From NCBI RefSeq assembly GCF_001730285.1, contig NZ_MIJZ01000001.1, positions 1,155,196 to 1,219,195 of the forward strand: a stretch of 64,000 nucleotides of DNA, given 5' to 3'. Shown here piece by piece: positions 18,187-26,441 of this stretch. This DNA comes from Enterococcus ureasiticus. GTDB taxonomy: Bacteria > Bacillota > Bacilli > Lactobacillales > Enterococcaceae. The notes beneath the pieces are model-generated. The model made no database searches. It worked only from the letters and a program-made list of their open reading frames with translations, and was not told the DNA's origin. A program made the translations under genes and the position numbers. Every line of letters begins with the position of its first letter. The stretch's first letter is position 1.

Positions 18187-19014
18187 ATGAAATTTTTTAA
18201 AGGTATGATGGTTGCAGGATTAGCAATCAGTTTCTGTTCTACTAGTTTGACAGTGGTATCAAACTCAGCAGAAGCAGCAACAGTGGTGGAGTCAAATTAC
18301 AATAAGACAGTTACTTTATTCAATAAAGCGGATATCTTAGCGTACACAGGTCTTTCATTAACAAGCTCAACTGTATCATCTGTTTACAACGAACTTGTTA
18401 AAGCAAGTACATGGGAAGTTGCTGGTTATTCTTCATCAGAAGCCGCTGTGATTGCAAGAGATTTCAGCAAAAATTATTACAAATCAGTAAGTTTGTTACA
18501 AAAAATGACGTACCAAAATGATCTACATCTTAAAGTTATCTTGATTACTAAAGGGTTTGCAAAAGCAGAATTTGGCTTACAATCTTACTATGTTTCAGAA
18601 ACCCCTGTTACTCCAGAAAAACCGCAAGAGCCTGAAAAACCTGTTGCTCCTGAGACACCTGAAGTTCCAGAAACACCAGAAACACCCGTTGCCCCTGAAC
18701 AATCTGATTTAAAAAAATTAGAAGTTCAAGTGACTTACACTACTGGACAACAAATTCAATTGCAATACCAAGTAAATACTAATGGCACAATCAAAGCACA
18801 ATACCAAGATAAATCTAATAAAGTTCAATTACAAGGCAGTGCTGCTGAAGTAAAAATCGAAGGCATCATTGCTGGCTTAGACCTTAAAAATGCCAGTGAA
18901 AAAGAAATCACTTCACACTTTTTGACTAAACTTGGTAAGGGGACAAGCTACAAACAATTCCAATATCAAGGTCAATTTAATGATAATACACAAGTTAAAT
19001 TTAAACTAAAATAA
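18187..19014 (+). CDS. Secreted protein with Pro/Glu-rich linker and YusW-like C-terminal domain
   Basis: 275 residues: a signal peptide (1 to about 31, AEA-A cleavage), a helical domain of about 110 residues, a P-E-x-P-rich linker (about 140-177), then a C-terminal domain starting DLKKLEVQVTYTTGQQ that resembles YusW-like proteins. No LPxTG or WxL motif is visible, so it is probably released or held by other contacts. GAGGTA precedes the ATG. It ends in a strong bidirectional terminator shared with the WxL cluster; its strand separates it from that cluster. Confidence 0.7.
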   Translation: MKFFKGMMVAGLAISFCSTSLTVVSNSAEAATVVESNYNKTVTLFNKADILAYTGLSLTSSTVSSVYNELVKASTWEVAGYSSSEAAVIARDFSKNYYKSVSLLQKMTYQNDLHLKVILITKGFAKAEFGLQSYYVSETPVTPEKPQEPEKPVAPETPEVPETPETPVAPEQSDLKKLEVQVTYTTGQQIQLQYQVNTNGTIKAQYQDKSNKVQLQGSAAEVKIEGIIAGLDLKNASEKEITSHFLTKLGKGTSYKQFQYQGQFNDNTQVKFKLK

Positions 19015-19026
19015 GCAATCTTAAAA

Positions 19027-19064
19027 AAATCTCCACTTTCTACTCATGTAGAAAGCGGAGATTT
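19027..19064. terminator. Bidirectional terminator
   Basis: A 17-bp stem (19027-19043 with 19048-19064, one A.C mismatch), a 4-nt loop, A/T runs on both sides, between convergent genes. Confidence 0.88.
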
Positions 19065-19068
19065 TTAT

Positions 19069-20118
19069 TTATTCAACTCTTTTTTTCCTTCGCCACAAAA
19101 TATACGTCTGAATCAACACCAATAAAACCAACAAAATAATCACTAAAATCAACCACATCGGAACTTTACTTACAACCTTCGTTTCTTTATTTTCTTCATT
19201 GATTATCTTCGCTTGCTCTCTTGTAATCTCAAACTCATTCTCAAATTCCCATTTCTTCCCCTCTTGATTGATCAATGTTTTACTGATATATTTCCCAGGC
19301 AGCAATTGTCTTTTGATCGGCACGGGAAAATCCATCACAGAATCCGGCGCCATTTCAAGCGTTTCTTTTTCCAATTTGATCAAAGGAGTCTCTTCCCTTT
19401 TTTTTCGAATCGCAAACTTCAGATCCATTTTCTTTGAAATCGCTGCGTTTTTATTGCGAATCGAATGAATCACTGACATTTTTTTCCCTTGTTTGGATTT
19501 TGCTACTTTTACTGTATCCATTTCATAATCAGGTAGAACCGACGCATCCGTCTCATTCAAGACAACACCTACCACATAATGAAAGCGCTGCTGTATGGTC
19601 ACATCTTTACTTTTGGTTTCACTTTCAGGTGAATTTTTAGTAAAACGCAGTCCACCTACAATAACACCATCATATCTTTCCTTTGGCATCTTCAAATGAA
19701 AACGAGCAATTTTAGTTTCATATGGTTGCAGGGAAATAGTCGTTTCTAGAACCTTGATCAGAGATTCAAAAGGATAAGCCAACGCTTTGTCTTTGATACC
19801 TTTTACTGTATAGTCAATCATTCCCTCTTCCGTTGTCGTTGCATTTATCGCATTGACTGAAACGGAAATAGGTGCGTCTTCTGGATTCACTAATTTAACT
19901 TGTAATTCTTGCTCCTCTTCCGGCAGCATTTTTAAATCAAAATAGGATTTATTGATATCGACTTGATTCTGTGGGATGACTGCTTGTACATAGAAACTGT
20001 TTGTTTCTTTACTTTTTTCTTGCGCAAAAACAGCTTTTGTATTCAATAAACTAACTAAAAAAATAAGTCCGATAGAAAATAATATATGAAACATCTTTGA
20101 CCTAGAACAACCGCTCAT
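19069..20118 (-). CDS. WxL-associated DUF916/DUF3324 membrane protein (cluster 1)
   Basis: 349 residues: signal peptide (to about 32), a DUF916 domain opening with YFDLKMLPEEEQELQVKL and containing RYDGVIVGGLRF, then DUF3324 with RNKNAAISKKMDLKFA, a C-terminal transmembrane helix (about 317-340) and a basic tail RRKKRVE. Such proteins are encoded with WxL proteins and help tether them to peptidoglycan. The ATG follows AAAGGAGC. Third gene of the cluster; a hairpin with T6 separates it from the WxL gene, so its expression may be lower. Confidence 0.9.
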   Translation of the reverse strand: MSGCSRSKMFHILFSIGLIFLVSLLNTKAVFAQEKSKETNSFYVQAVIPQNQVDINKSYFDLKMLPEEEQELQVKLVNPEDAPISVSVNAINATTTEEGMIDYTVKGIKDKALAYPFESLIKVLETTISLQPYETKIARFHLKMPKERYDGVIVGGLRFTKNSPESETKSKDVTIQQRFHYVVGVVLNETDASVLPDYEMDTVKVAKSKQGKKMSVIHSIRNKNAAISKKMDLKFAIRKKREETPLIKLEKETLEMAPDSVMDFPVPIKRQLLPGKYISKTLINQEGKKWEFENEFEITREQAKIINEENKETKVVSKVPMWLILVIILLVLLVLIQTYILWRRKKRVE

Positions 20119-20146
20119 CTAAATCGCTCCTTTAATTTAATCAGAA

Positions 20147-20184
20147 AAAAGAGTGGAATAAAATGATGCTCATCCCACTCTTTT
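20147..20184 (-). terminator. Internal terminator/attenuator in WxL cluster 1
   Basis: AAAAGAGTGG (20147-20156) pairs with CCACTCTTTT (20175-20184), followed on the minus strand by TTTTTTCTG. It lies between the WxL and DUF916/DUF3324 genes. Confidence 0.7.
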
Positions 20185-20200
20185 AGATCACCCGTTGATT

Positions 20201-20803
20201 CTATGGCGCATCTGCCAATGTCCAATCGATCGTAGAGGTATGTTTACCCAACGTTGCCATTGCGGCTGGCACATCAAGTGTCACGCCCGTGTTTTCAGCA
20301 TCCGGCCAAGTGAATGTCCATGTTCCAGCACCGGCTCCTGCTGCGGCAGTTGCAAATGGTGTCGCAGTTGCAGCTCCGCTCGTTAATTTGACTGTATTAA
20401 CTGGTGTTGGTGCCTCTGCATCACTGTTCGTTCCTGCTTGTGTGTTTTTAAAATTCAAGCTGGCATTCGGTAAAGAAGCTGTAGCGGAACTATCTTTGAA
20501 CCCATTTAATTTTCCGCTAAGTTTCCAACCTGCATTCGTTCCTCTGGCATCTGAAACAACAACATTGATCGCACTAGGATTGGTTGGAATGTATGAAGCA
20601 TCATTCACTGAAATCGTTTGTGACGCATAGCTGATCGTAGAAACAGCTTCTAATGTTAAAGCGCCTGGTGTAAAAGTGACATCCAAATCAGTTGCCTTAT
20701 TAATATCAGCAGCTGAAGCAGATTGCCCTAAAAATAATGTACCAAAAACAACCGATAATAATAAAATTTTGGAACTAGTAATAAATAACGTTGAACTCTT
20801 CAT
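20201..20803 (-). CDS. WxL domain surface protein (cluster 1)
   Basis: 200 residues: signal peptide (to about 29) and a single WxL domain with both conserved motifs, NAGWKLSGKLNGF (near 103-115) and the C-terminal DWTLADAP. WxL proteins bind peptidoglycan non-covalently and decorate the surface of low-GC Gram-positives. The ATG at 20803 has AAAGGG upstream; a GTG three codons earlier overlaps that site. It is between the Ig-repeat protein and the DUF916 protein genes. Confidence 0.93.
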   Translation of the reverse strand: MKSSTLFITSSKILLLSVVFGTLFLGQSASAADINKATDLDVTFTPGALTLEAVSTISYASQTISVNDASYIPTNPSAINVVVSDARGTNAGWKLSGKLNGFKDSSATASLPNASLNFKNTQAGTNSDAEAPTPVNTVKLTSGAATATPFATAAAGAGAGTWTFTWPDAENTGVTLDVPAAMATLGKHTSTIDWTLADAP

Positions 20804-20838
20804 TTTATACACCCTTTCTTTTTTGGTAATACTTATAT

Positions 20839-23037
20839 TTATTTGGCACCGACAGAAACAATGATTCTACCGCTTGCAGCTGTTTCAGTACCAAGTGTTG
20901 CCGCTGTATTAAAGGTAATCGATGTACCTGCTACTAATTGACGACCAGAAATATCTAGTGAAAATGTGCCGTCTGCATTAACTGGTACTTCTTCATAAAC
21001 ATTTCCTGGAAACCTCACTCTAACTTTAAACTGAGTTCCTTCTGGAGGATTCGTGATTTTAACCGATCCTTTGATTATTATATCGCCAACAAAAATTGGT
21101 GCTACAACTGGTGCAGGAACAACATAACCTTCTAAAGACGGGATCTTACCAACTGCGAAAACCACACTGTCACTTTCTTTTCCTCTCAACGATTGAGCAT
21201 GTTCAGCAATGGTTACTAATCTTAGTGGATTGCCTTCTTTTAAGTTTTTATCAGCTATAGGAATCGAAAAAGTGCCATCATTTTCAATCGCTACTTTTCT
21301 AACAGAACCATCAGAAAATTGAACTTGCATAAATAATTTAGTTCCTACTGGAACATTCGTTAACGCAATAGACCCTGTAATAACCTTACTGCCTTCATTT
21401 ACAGTTTTGAACTGAGGTTTTGGAACTTGATAGTTTTTTAATGGATCAACAATCACTTGTTTGACTTCAGGTTCACTGACATTTGTTCTCGTACCATCAC
21501 TCGCTTCAACGATTACGTTCAATAAATCATTGCCTTGAGGTTGATACTTACCAAATGGAATCGTAAAGCCGCCATCTTCATTGATTGAAGCCGTTAAATA
21601 AGTACCATCAGGTAAAGCCACTTTAGCTTTAAAACTCACACCTTCTGGAATAGGCTGAGTTAGCTCAACACTACCACTAAGGCTAGCTGCACCTTCTAAA
21701 ACATCATTAACCACTGGTTTTGTAACTACATAGTGTAAAAAGGGATCGGCTATTACGTATTTGATTGTTGGCTCACTAACTTTCGTGTACTTCTCTACAT
21801 TGGCTTCGATCACTATTTTTAACTGGTCATTGCCTTGAGGCTTGTACTCACCAAAGGGAATTGCAAACGTCCCATCCTTATTGACCGTTTCAGATAACGT
21901 TGTTCCATTAGGCAATTCGACTTTCGCTTTAAATGTCACACCTTCTGGCACTGGCTGTGTAATCGCTACATTTCCATCAAGACGCGTCACACCTTCTAAA
22001 ATATCCTCAACAACAGGTTTTGCAACTGAATAATTCACTAAAGGATCTTCTTCTACTTTATCGAAATATAAATTGATTGCATCCCCGTTTGCATGAATCG
22101 TATTCAGTAATTCTAAATCAATGACTGGTTTATTGACCGCCATTGCAGTCACTTTTGCTTTTTCAGCGGTTATATCAGAAACCTTCGTCGAAAAATTAAA
22201 ATCAACATCGCCAAGTACATTAGCCTGTAATGCTTGAGTTAACACATCAGATGTTCCATTAGCAATTTTTCCTACAAGATCAAGCAAACCATTAACAGCT
22301 GGTTTTAATAGATCAAGAACAGGATTCAATATAGCCAGAAGCCCCGTAAATTTTAGTCCCGCAACTGCTTCTTTTAGTGGATTAAACAACTTTGCATAGG
22401 TTGTGCGAACGTATTGTCCTAATCCATCCGTGAAATCGACCATCACATACTTACCGTCTGGTGATAATTTCCCTTCAACAGTGGCTTGATAACTACCTAA
22501 ATCTTGAAGAGAGTTAAGCCCTTCAAAAGCCTTTTCCAGCGAATCAAGTTGTAATCCCAATGGTTTCGCTAATCCAAGTAGTCTTGTTACAAGCCCGCCT
22601 ACTTTTAAAACCAAATCCTTGACCACCGGAACATCTCCCGGCACGATTGGAAGTAACTTAGCACTGGCATTGATCAAAATAGGTCCATCAATTTTCCCAC
22701 GTAATTCTTCAGGAATCGTAAAAACAATAACCTTTGGTGATACTAAACCGACATCTGCAACGGCGGTTCCTTTAAATGAAAGATCTAAATCATATGTAGA
22801 ATCTGCATTTTTTTCCAACTTAACGCCATCACTGATGACGGTCCCATTGTTGGAAGACAACTGTGTCCCTTTTAAAATACTGACATCTGCTAAATCCGCA
22901 GCATTTGCCGACTCAGCAGCATTCGCTTCATACTGACTATTGTCCCCAAACAGTACCGGCGAACTTGGGATCACAGCAGCTGATAATAGAACTGTAGTGC
23001 CCACTAGCGTAATGATAGAACGATAACTCTTTTTCAT
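20839..23037 (-). CDS. Large secreted protein with four Ig-like repeats (WxL cluster 1)
   Basis: 732 residues: signal peptide, a unique N-terminal region of about 300 residues, then four repeats of roughly 90-100 residues. Repeats 1 and 2 are nearly alike (KPVVEDILEGVTRLDG and KPVVNDVLEGAASLSG, then VPEGVTFKAKVELPNG and IPEGVSFKAKVALPDG); repeats 3 and 4 are more diverged. No WxL motif, LPxTG or membrane anchor is visible, so it must rely on a partner, presumably its neighbour WxL protein. First gene of the cluster, after a TTGACA promoter. Confidence 0.85.
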   Translation of the reverse strand: MKKSYRSIITLVGTTVLLSAAVIPSSPVLFGDNSQYEANAAESANAADLADVSILKGTQLSSNNGTVISDGVKLEKNADSTYDLDLSFKGTAVADVGLVSPKVIVFTIPEELRGKIDGPILINASAKLLPIVPGDVPVVKDLVLKVGGLVTRLLGLAKPLGLQLDSLEKAFEGLNSLQDLGSYQATVEGKLSPDGKYVMVDFTDGLGQYVRTTYAKLFNPLKEAVAGLKFTGLLAILNPVLDLLKPAVNGLLDLVGKIANGTSDVLTQALQANVLGDVDFNFSTKVSDITAEKAKVTAMAVNKPVIDLELLNTIHANGDAINLYFDKVEEDPLVNYSVAKPVVEDILEGVTRLDGNVAITQPVPEGVTFKAKVELPNGTTLSETVNKDGTFAIPFGEYKPQGNDQLKIVIEANVEKYTKVSEPTIKYVIADPFLHYVVTKPVVNDVLEGAASLSGSVELTQPIPEGVSFKAKVALPDGTYLTASINEDGGFTIPFGKYQPQGNDLLNVIVEASDGTRTNVSEPEVKQVIVDPLKNYQVPKPQFKTVNEGSKVITGSIALTNVPVGTKLFMQVQFSDGSVRKVAIENDGTFSIPIADKNLKEGNPLRLVTIAEHAQSLRGKESDSVVFAVGKIPSLEGYVVPAPVVAPIFVGDIIIKGSVKITNPPEGTQFKVRVRFPGNVYEEVPVNADGTFSLDISGRQLVAGTSITFNTAATLGTETAASGRIIVSVGAK

Positions 23038-23074
23038 GATTGCCTCCTTTTGTTTCTAGATCCACCTGCATAGC

Positions 23075-23104
23075 TAAATACTTAATGCATGATTTCATTG
23101 TCAA
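23075..23104 (-). promoter_or_regulatory. Promoter of WxL cluster 1
   Basis: TTGACA (23099-23104), an 18-bp spacer and TATTTA (23075-23080) on the minus strand, 37 bp upstream of the start of the Ig-repeat gene. Confidence 0.6.
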
Positions 23105-23493
23105 GAATACTATCTATATAATTTTATTTCAAATAATTAGATTGTAATTCTTGTTTAAAAATATATGTAAATGGTTAAAATTACACGACGTTTTTATACG
23201 CTTAAAACATTATGAAAAACGTTTGTTTTTTATTCCAAAATTTCAGTATCATTCTACTGATTTTTATTTAGAAATCCCTGTATTTTTTTCAGATATACAA
23301 ACTATAAACAATCATTTCAACTTTATTTATAGGCTAGAAACGTAACTTTTCAAACAAATAAAATAACAATCATTTTCTATATAAAAATTTCATCATTTTA
23401 GATTATTTATAGAAAAGATATCTAAAGCTTAGCTTGTCTATCCTATGTTAAAATAGAAATAAGATAAATTACTTAAAAACTGGAGGTCGCACT
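23105..23493. other. AT-rich intergenic region, no gene seen
   Basis: Between the WxL cluster promoter and the DUF924 gene. It has stop-rich AT sequence, short chance open frames without ribosome-binding sites, and a possible plus-strand TAAAAT -10 about 40 bp before the DUF924 gene. I see no stable hairpin or repeat. Confidence 0.5.
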
Positions 23494-24033
23494 ATGGACT
23501 ATCAAGAAATACTTACGTTTTGGTTTAAGGAATGCCAACCTAGCCATTGGTTCAAAAAGGATCTTGCTTTTGATGCTCTTATTAAAGAGAGATTCTCAAC
23601 GATCCATGCCCAAGTAGCTCAAGGTGAAAAATCAATTTGGCGGAAAACCATTGAAGGTCGTTTAGCTGAAATTATTGTATTGGATCAATTTTCTCGGAAC
23701 TTATTTAGAGACGATGCGCAATCTTTTTCATATGACGGCATGGCATTGATATTAACACAAGAAGCGATGGCTACTGGGGATTTGGACCAATTGACCACTC
23801 AACAAAGGGCATTTTTATTTATGCCATTGATGCATTCTGAGTCTTTAATTATTCATGAAGATGCATTAAAATGTTTTGCTGAAAAAGGGATGGAGCACAA
23901 TCTTGAGTTTGAACTTAAACACTATGATATTTTAGTTCGATTTGGTCGTTATCCACATCGTAACAAGCTATTAGGTAGACGCTCAACAGCTGAAGAAATA
24001 GCCTTTTTAAAAGAGCCAGGATCTTCATTTTAA
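23494..24033 (+). CDS. DUF924 family protein
   Basis: 179 residues, cytoplasmic and mostly helical, with TPR-like character. Family hallmarks are FWFKECQPSHWFKKD near the N-terminus, IVLDQFSRNLFRDD (near 64-77), FLFMPLMHSES and the C-terminal GRYPHRNKLLGR. DUF924 proteins are common and uncharacterised. ACTGGAGG lies just upstream of the ATG. Single gene, convergent with an esterase gene across a hairpin. Confidence 0.92.
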   Translation: MDYQEILTFWFKECQPSHWFKKDLAFDALIKERFSTIHAQVAQGEKSIWRKTIEGRLAEIIVLDQFSRNLFRDDAQSFSYDGMALILTQEAMATGDLDQLTTQQRAFLFMPLMHSESLIIHEDALKCFAEKGMEHNLEFELKHYDILVRFGRYPHRNKLLGRRSTAEEIAFLKEPGSSF

Positions 24034-24043
24034 GAATCAAAAA

Positions 24044-24084
24044 AAGGTCTAAGACATAACTCTTCGAGTTATATCTCAGACCTT
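24044..24084 (-). terminator. Terminator of the esterase gene
   Basis: A 19-bp stem with one mismatch (24044-24062 with 24066-24084), 3-nt loop, T7 on the minus strand. The plus side lacks a good T run but may still slow DUF924 transcription. Confidence 0.8.
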
Positions 24085-24128
24085 TAAAATTCAGATAGAC
24101 ATTTTTCCCAACTTCATTTTTAATAGCT

Positions 24129-24890
24129 TTATTTAACCAATTCTTTCTCAAAAAACTCTGCCACAACATCCATCATTGCACCTTTGACTAAGTGCCCTTC
24201 ACTCTCGCCTGTCATAAACATGCTATTCTCAGCATAAGGTTTCCCCTCGATCATTTGATAAAAATTCGCCATATCTTCATAAGGAATTTTAGGATCTTGT
24301 GTCCCATGCCAAAATAAAACCGGACGCTGGGCCAACTTTTCAGGCACTTTCGAAAGATCATAATTGGCTACCCAGCTAAGTAATAAGGGTAAATCATTCG
24401 GGACAAAAAAGTCCATTTCAGCTGATCGTTCCATCACTCGCTCAATATATCGCTGTGGTGCTGGTGTTCCCATCATGCAAGCTGCCGTTTGGATTTCTGG
24501 GTGTTGAGTCAATAATGCACATGTCGTGATGCCTCCCATTGAAACTCCGCCAACCCCAATTTTTCCATCTTCAATCAACTCTTGCTTCTCAAAATGACGC
24601 ACCAATTGAGCAAATTCAATGATATTATATTGAATACTCGACCAAAATGTCACTGAAGGAATCGGTGATATCGGTCCCGTTTTCCGTTCACCATGGTTCA
24701 TTGCATCAGGCAAAATCACCCGTATTCCTTTTTTCGCTAATTTCCTGGCTTGCGTCAGTGATAATTCCTTTGCTGACTGCCAGCCATGATAATAAATAAC
24801 TAAGGGTAACGTGCTATTTTTAGCTTCTTCTGAAACAACTTCCAGAACTGGAATTTTTTTTATGTACCGATGTCTAATACTGATCTTCAT
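24129..24890 (-). CDS. Alpha/beta hydrolase (esterase, YitV-like)
   Basis: 253 residues with an oxyanion segment YYHGWQSAKE (near 36-45), the DAMNHGER motif (near 65-72) and the nucleophile elbow GVSMGGITT (near 117-125). Acid and histidine are probably in GTQDPKIPYED and EGHLVKG. This arrangement resembles the B. subtilis esterase YitV; the natural substrate is unknown. The ATG at 24890 has AGGAG upstream; a GTG three codons earlier overlaps the site. It is monocistronic. Confidence 0.85.
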   Translation of the reverse strand: MKISIRHRYIKKIPVLEVVSEEAKNSTLPLVIYYHGWQSAKELSLTQARKLAKKGIRVILPDAMNHGERKTGPISPIPSVTFWSSIQYNIIEFAQLVRHFEKQELIEDGKIGVGGVSMGGITTCALLTQHPEIQTAACMMGTPAPQRYIERVMERSAEMDFFVPNDLPLLLSWVANYDLSKVPEKLAQRPVLFWHGTQDPKIPYEDMANFYQMIEGKPYAENSMFMTGESEGHLVKGAMMDVVAEFFEKELVK

Positions 24891-25005
24891 GTTATTCACT
24901 CCTAAAAAAGCAGTTCTTCTTCATTTAAGTATACACCTTAAACTAAAATCCACTGCGGTTTTAGCTTTAGCCATTAGAATTGATTAAAAAAAACAAAACG
25001 TGTAG

Positions 25006-25926
25006 TTATCTATTTCGTTTCAACATTCTTCTCTTTTTTCGTCTTTTTAAAAGAACTCTTAGACGTAGTAAGGTTAGCAGTATTACGATTACACCTAAAA
25101 TTCGTATAAAAATAATTAAAAGTACTCCTAAACGATTCTTCTCAATTTTGACCACTTTATAACTTTCTTCAATTGCCTTCAAATCGTCTGGTTTAATAGG
25201 ATAAATTGTGCTCCCTTGTTTTACAATATCAGTTGCATCTGCATAATTTCCTAATCCATCACTTGCTCGAAGGTACATTTCTCCTTCAGTACCATCTCGA
25301 TTTAAATCGATGCTAAATGAGCCATTTTTATCCACAGAACTTTCTTGATAATGGTATTCATCATTATCGGTGTAGAAAAGTTCGATTTGAAAAGTATTCT
25401 TTGATGCTGGCATTTTAATTTCACCAGTTATCGTTTTATTTTCTTTATTAAAATTCACCTCTGAAAAAAACGTCGTTGGCTTGTCACTACTAACCAAATA
25501 TGGAACATTTTTATAATGATAAATGACTCCTTCTTCAGAAGTAAAACATAAATCCGTTGAATAGATGCCTATTTTATCTGTTTTGACTGGATTCTTTTCA
25601 TAGTACATATCTTTTATCTTGATCTTGTCACGATAAAAAATTGTTTCTATAAATCCACCATACTCATTCGTTGGGCCATTCAACACAAAATTTGCAAACC
25701 GTATGTAAGGACTATTTTTAAAAGGAAACGCTAAATAGACCCCTTCTTTTTTCTTTTCAGTCCTAGTTGTTTTTCCATTTAAAATTTGCTTACGAGCATA
25801 CTGATACGACAATTCATTTAAATCATCGAAACTTGACTCCACAGCAGATTCCCCAAGATCTTCTCCATAGCAAATAATAGGTAAAAATAAAAACAACAGG
25901 CTAACCACTAACACCACTTTTTTCAT
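25006..25926 (-). CDS. Exported protein with C-terminal membrane anchor, unknown family
   Basis: 306 residues: signal peptide (to about 22), an extracellular beta-rich region, and a C-terminal hydrophobic helix (about 267-292) followed by a very basic tail RRKKRRMLKR. Topology resembles the DUF916/DUF3324 proteins in the neighbouring cluster, but I see none of their sequence motifs. The middle part, KNGSFSIDLNRDG and LRASDGLGNY, looks like a bacterial Ig-like domain. AAGGAG precedes the ATG at 25926. Possibly an accessory to surface proteins; this is inference. Confidence 0.6.
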   Translation of the reverse strand: MKKVVLVVSLLFLFLPIICYGEDLGESAVESSFDDLNELSYQYARKQILNGKTTRTEKKKEGVYLAFPFKNSPYIRFANFVLNGPTNEYGGFIETIFYRDKIKIKDMYYEKNPVKTDKIGIYSTDLCFTSEEGVIYHYKNVPYLVSSDKPTTFFSEVNFNKENKTITGEIKMPASKNTFQIELFYTDNDEYHYQESSVDKNGSFSIDLNRDGTEGEMYLRASDGLGNYADATDIVKQGSTIYPIKPDDLKAIEESYKVVKIEKNRLGVLLIIFIRILGVIVILLTLLRLRVLLKRRKKRRMLKRNR

Positions 25927-26114
25927 AAAAAACTCCTTCAACAACCTTGTAACGTATTCATACCCAAAAGATATCTTATAGACATCACTTTTTAATTTTT
26001 CTTAACCATTAGCTATTAAATAACTATAGTCATCTTTTTTAAAGTATAAAGAAAGTTTGCTAGAAAGAAAAGTTTATTTTTCATTTTTATATCAATTTTA
26101 CTATAAAGTAACAA

Positions 26115-26152
26115 AAACTCTGAATCCATGTAAGACATAGGACTCAGAGTTT
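26115..26152 (-). terminator. Terminator of rpmG
   Basis: A 13-bp stem (26115-26127 with 26140-26152, one GU pair) followed on the minus strand by TTTTTGTT. Confidence 0.8.
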
Positions 26153-26164
26153 CGAGTTAAAACC

Positions 26165-26314
26165 TTATTTTGTTTCACGGTGTAAAGTAACTTTTCTTTC
26201 ACGTGGGCAATATTTTTGCTTTTCCAAACGATCAGGATTGTTACGTTTATTTTTGCTTGTTAGGTAGTTACGTTCTTTACAAGAAGTACATTCTAAAGTA
26301 ATGTTTACGCGCAT
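26165..26314 (-). CDS. rpmG: 50S ribosomal protein L33
   Basis: 49 residues: [18 protein letters not shown] at the N-terminus, the [11 protein letters not shown] middle and TLHRETK end, typical of bacterial L33. The gene is short; its start has GGAGGG 8 nt upstream. It has three cysteines: a C-x2-C pair (CTSC) and one in KYCPRERK, where zinc-binding L33 has a second C-x2-C. It is thus intermediate between the zinc (C+) and zinc-free (C-) forms. It follows the class B PBP gene, an order known in enterococci. Confidence 0.95.
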   Translation of the reverse strand: MRVNITLECTSCKERNYLTSKNKRNNPDRLEKQKYCPRERKVTLHRETK

Positions 26315-26412
26315 GTGTTTTCCCTCCTATATCTAATTTCGAATTTCTAAGATATTTCTTAGCCTCAAATATCATATCATGTTTGTCCATGAATTTCTAC
26401 CCTTTTTATGAA

Positions 26413-26440
26413 ATTTGTAAAGGAAAACTACTTTACAAAT
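26413..26440 (-). terminator. Hairpin below the PBP gene
   Basis: ATTTGTAAAG and CTTTACAAAT form a perfect 10-bp stem just after the PBP stop codon. The T tail is weak, so read-through to rpmG is likely. Confidence 0.4.
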
Positions 26441-26441
26441 A

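Noticed and set aside
23151..23345. Short plus-strand open frame of 64 codons
   Set aside because: No ribosome-binding site, Phe/Asn/Lys-rich chance composition and no family features.
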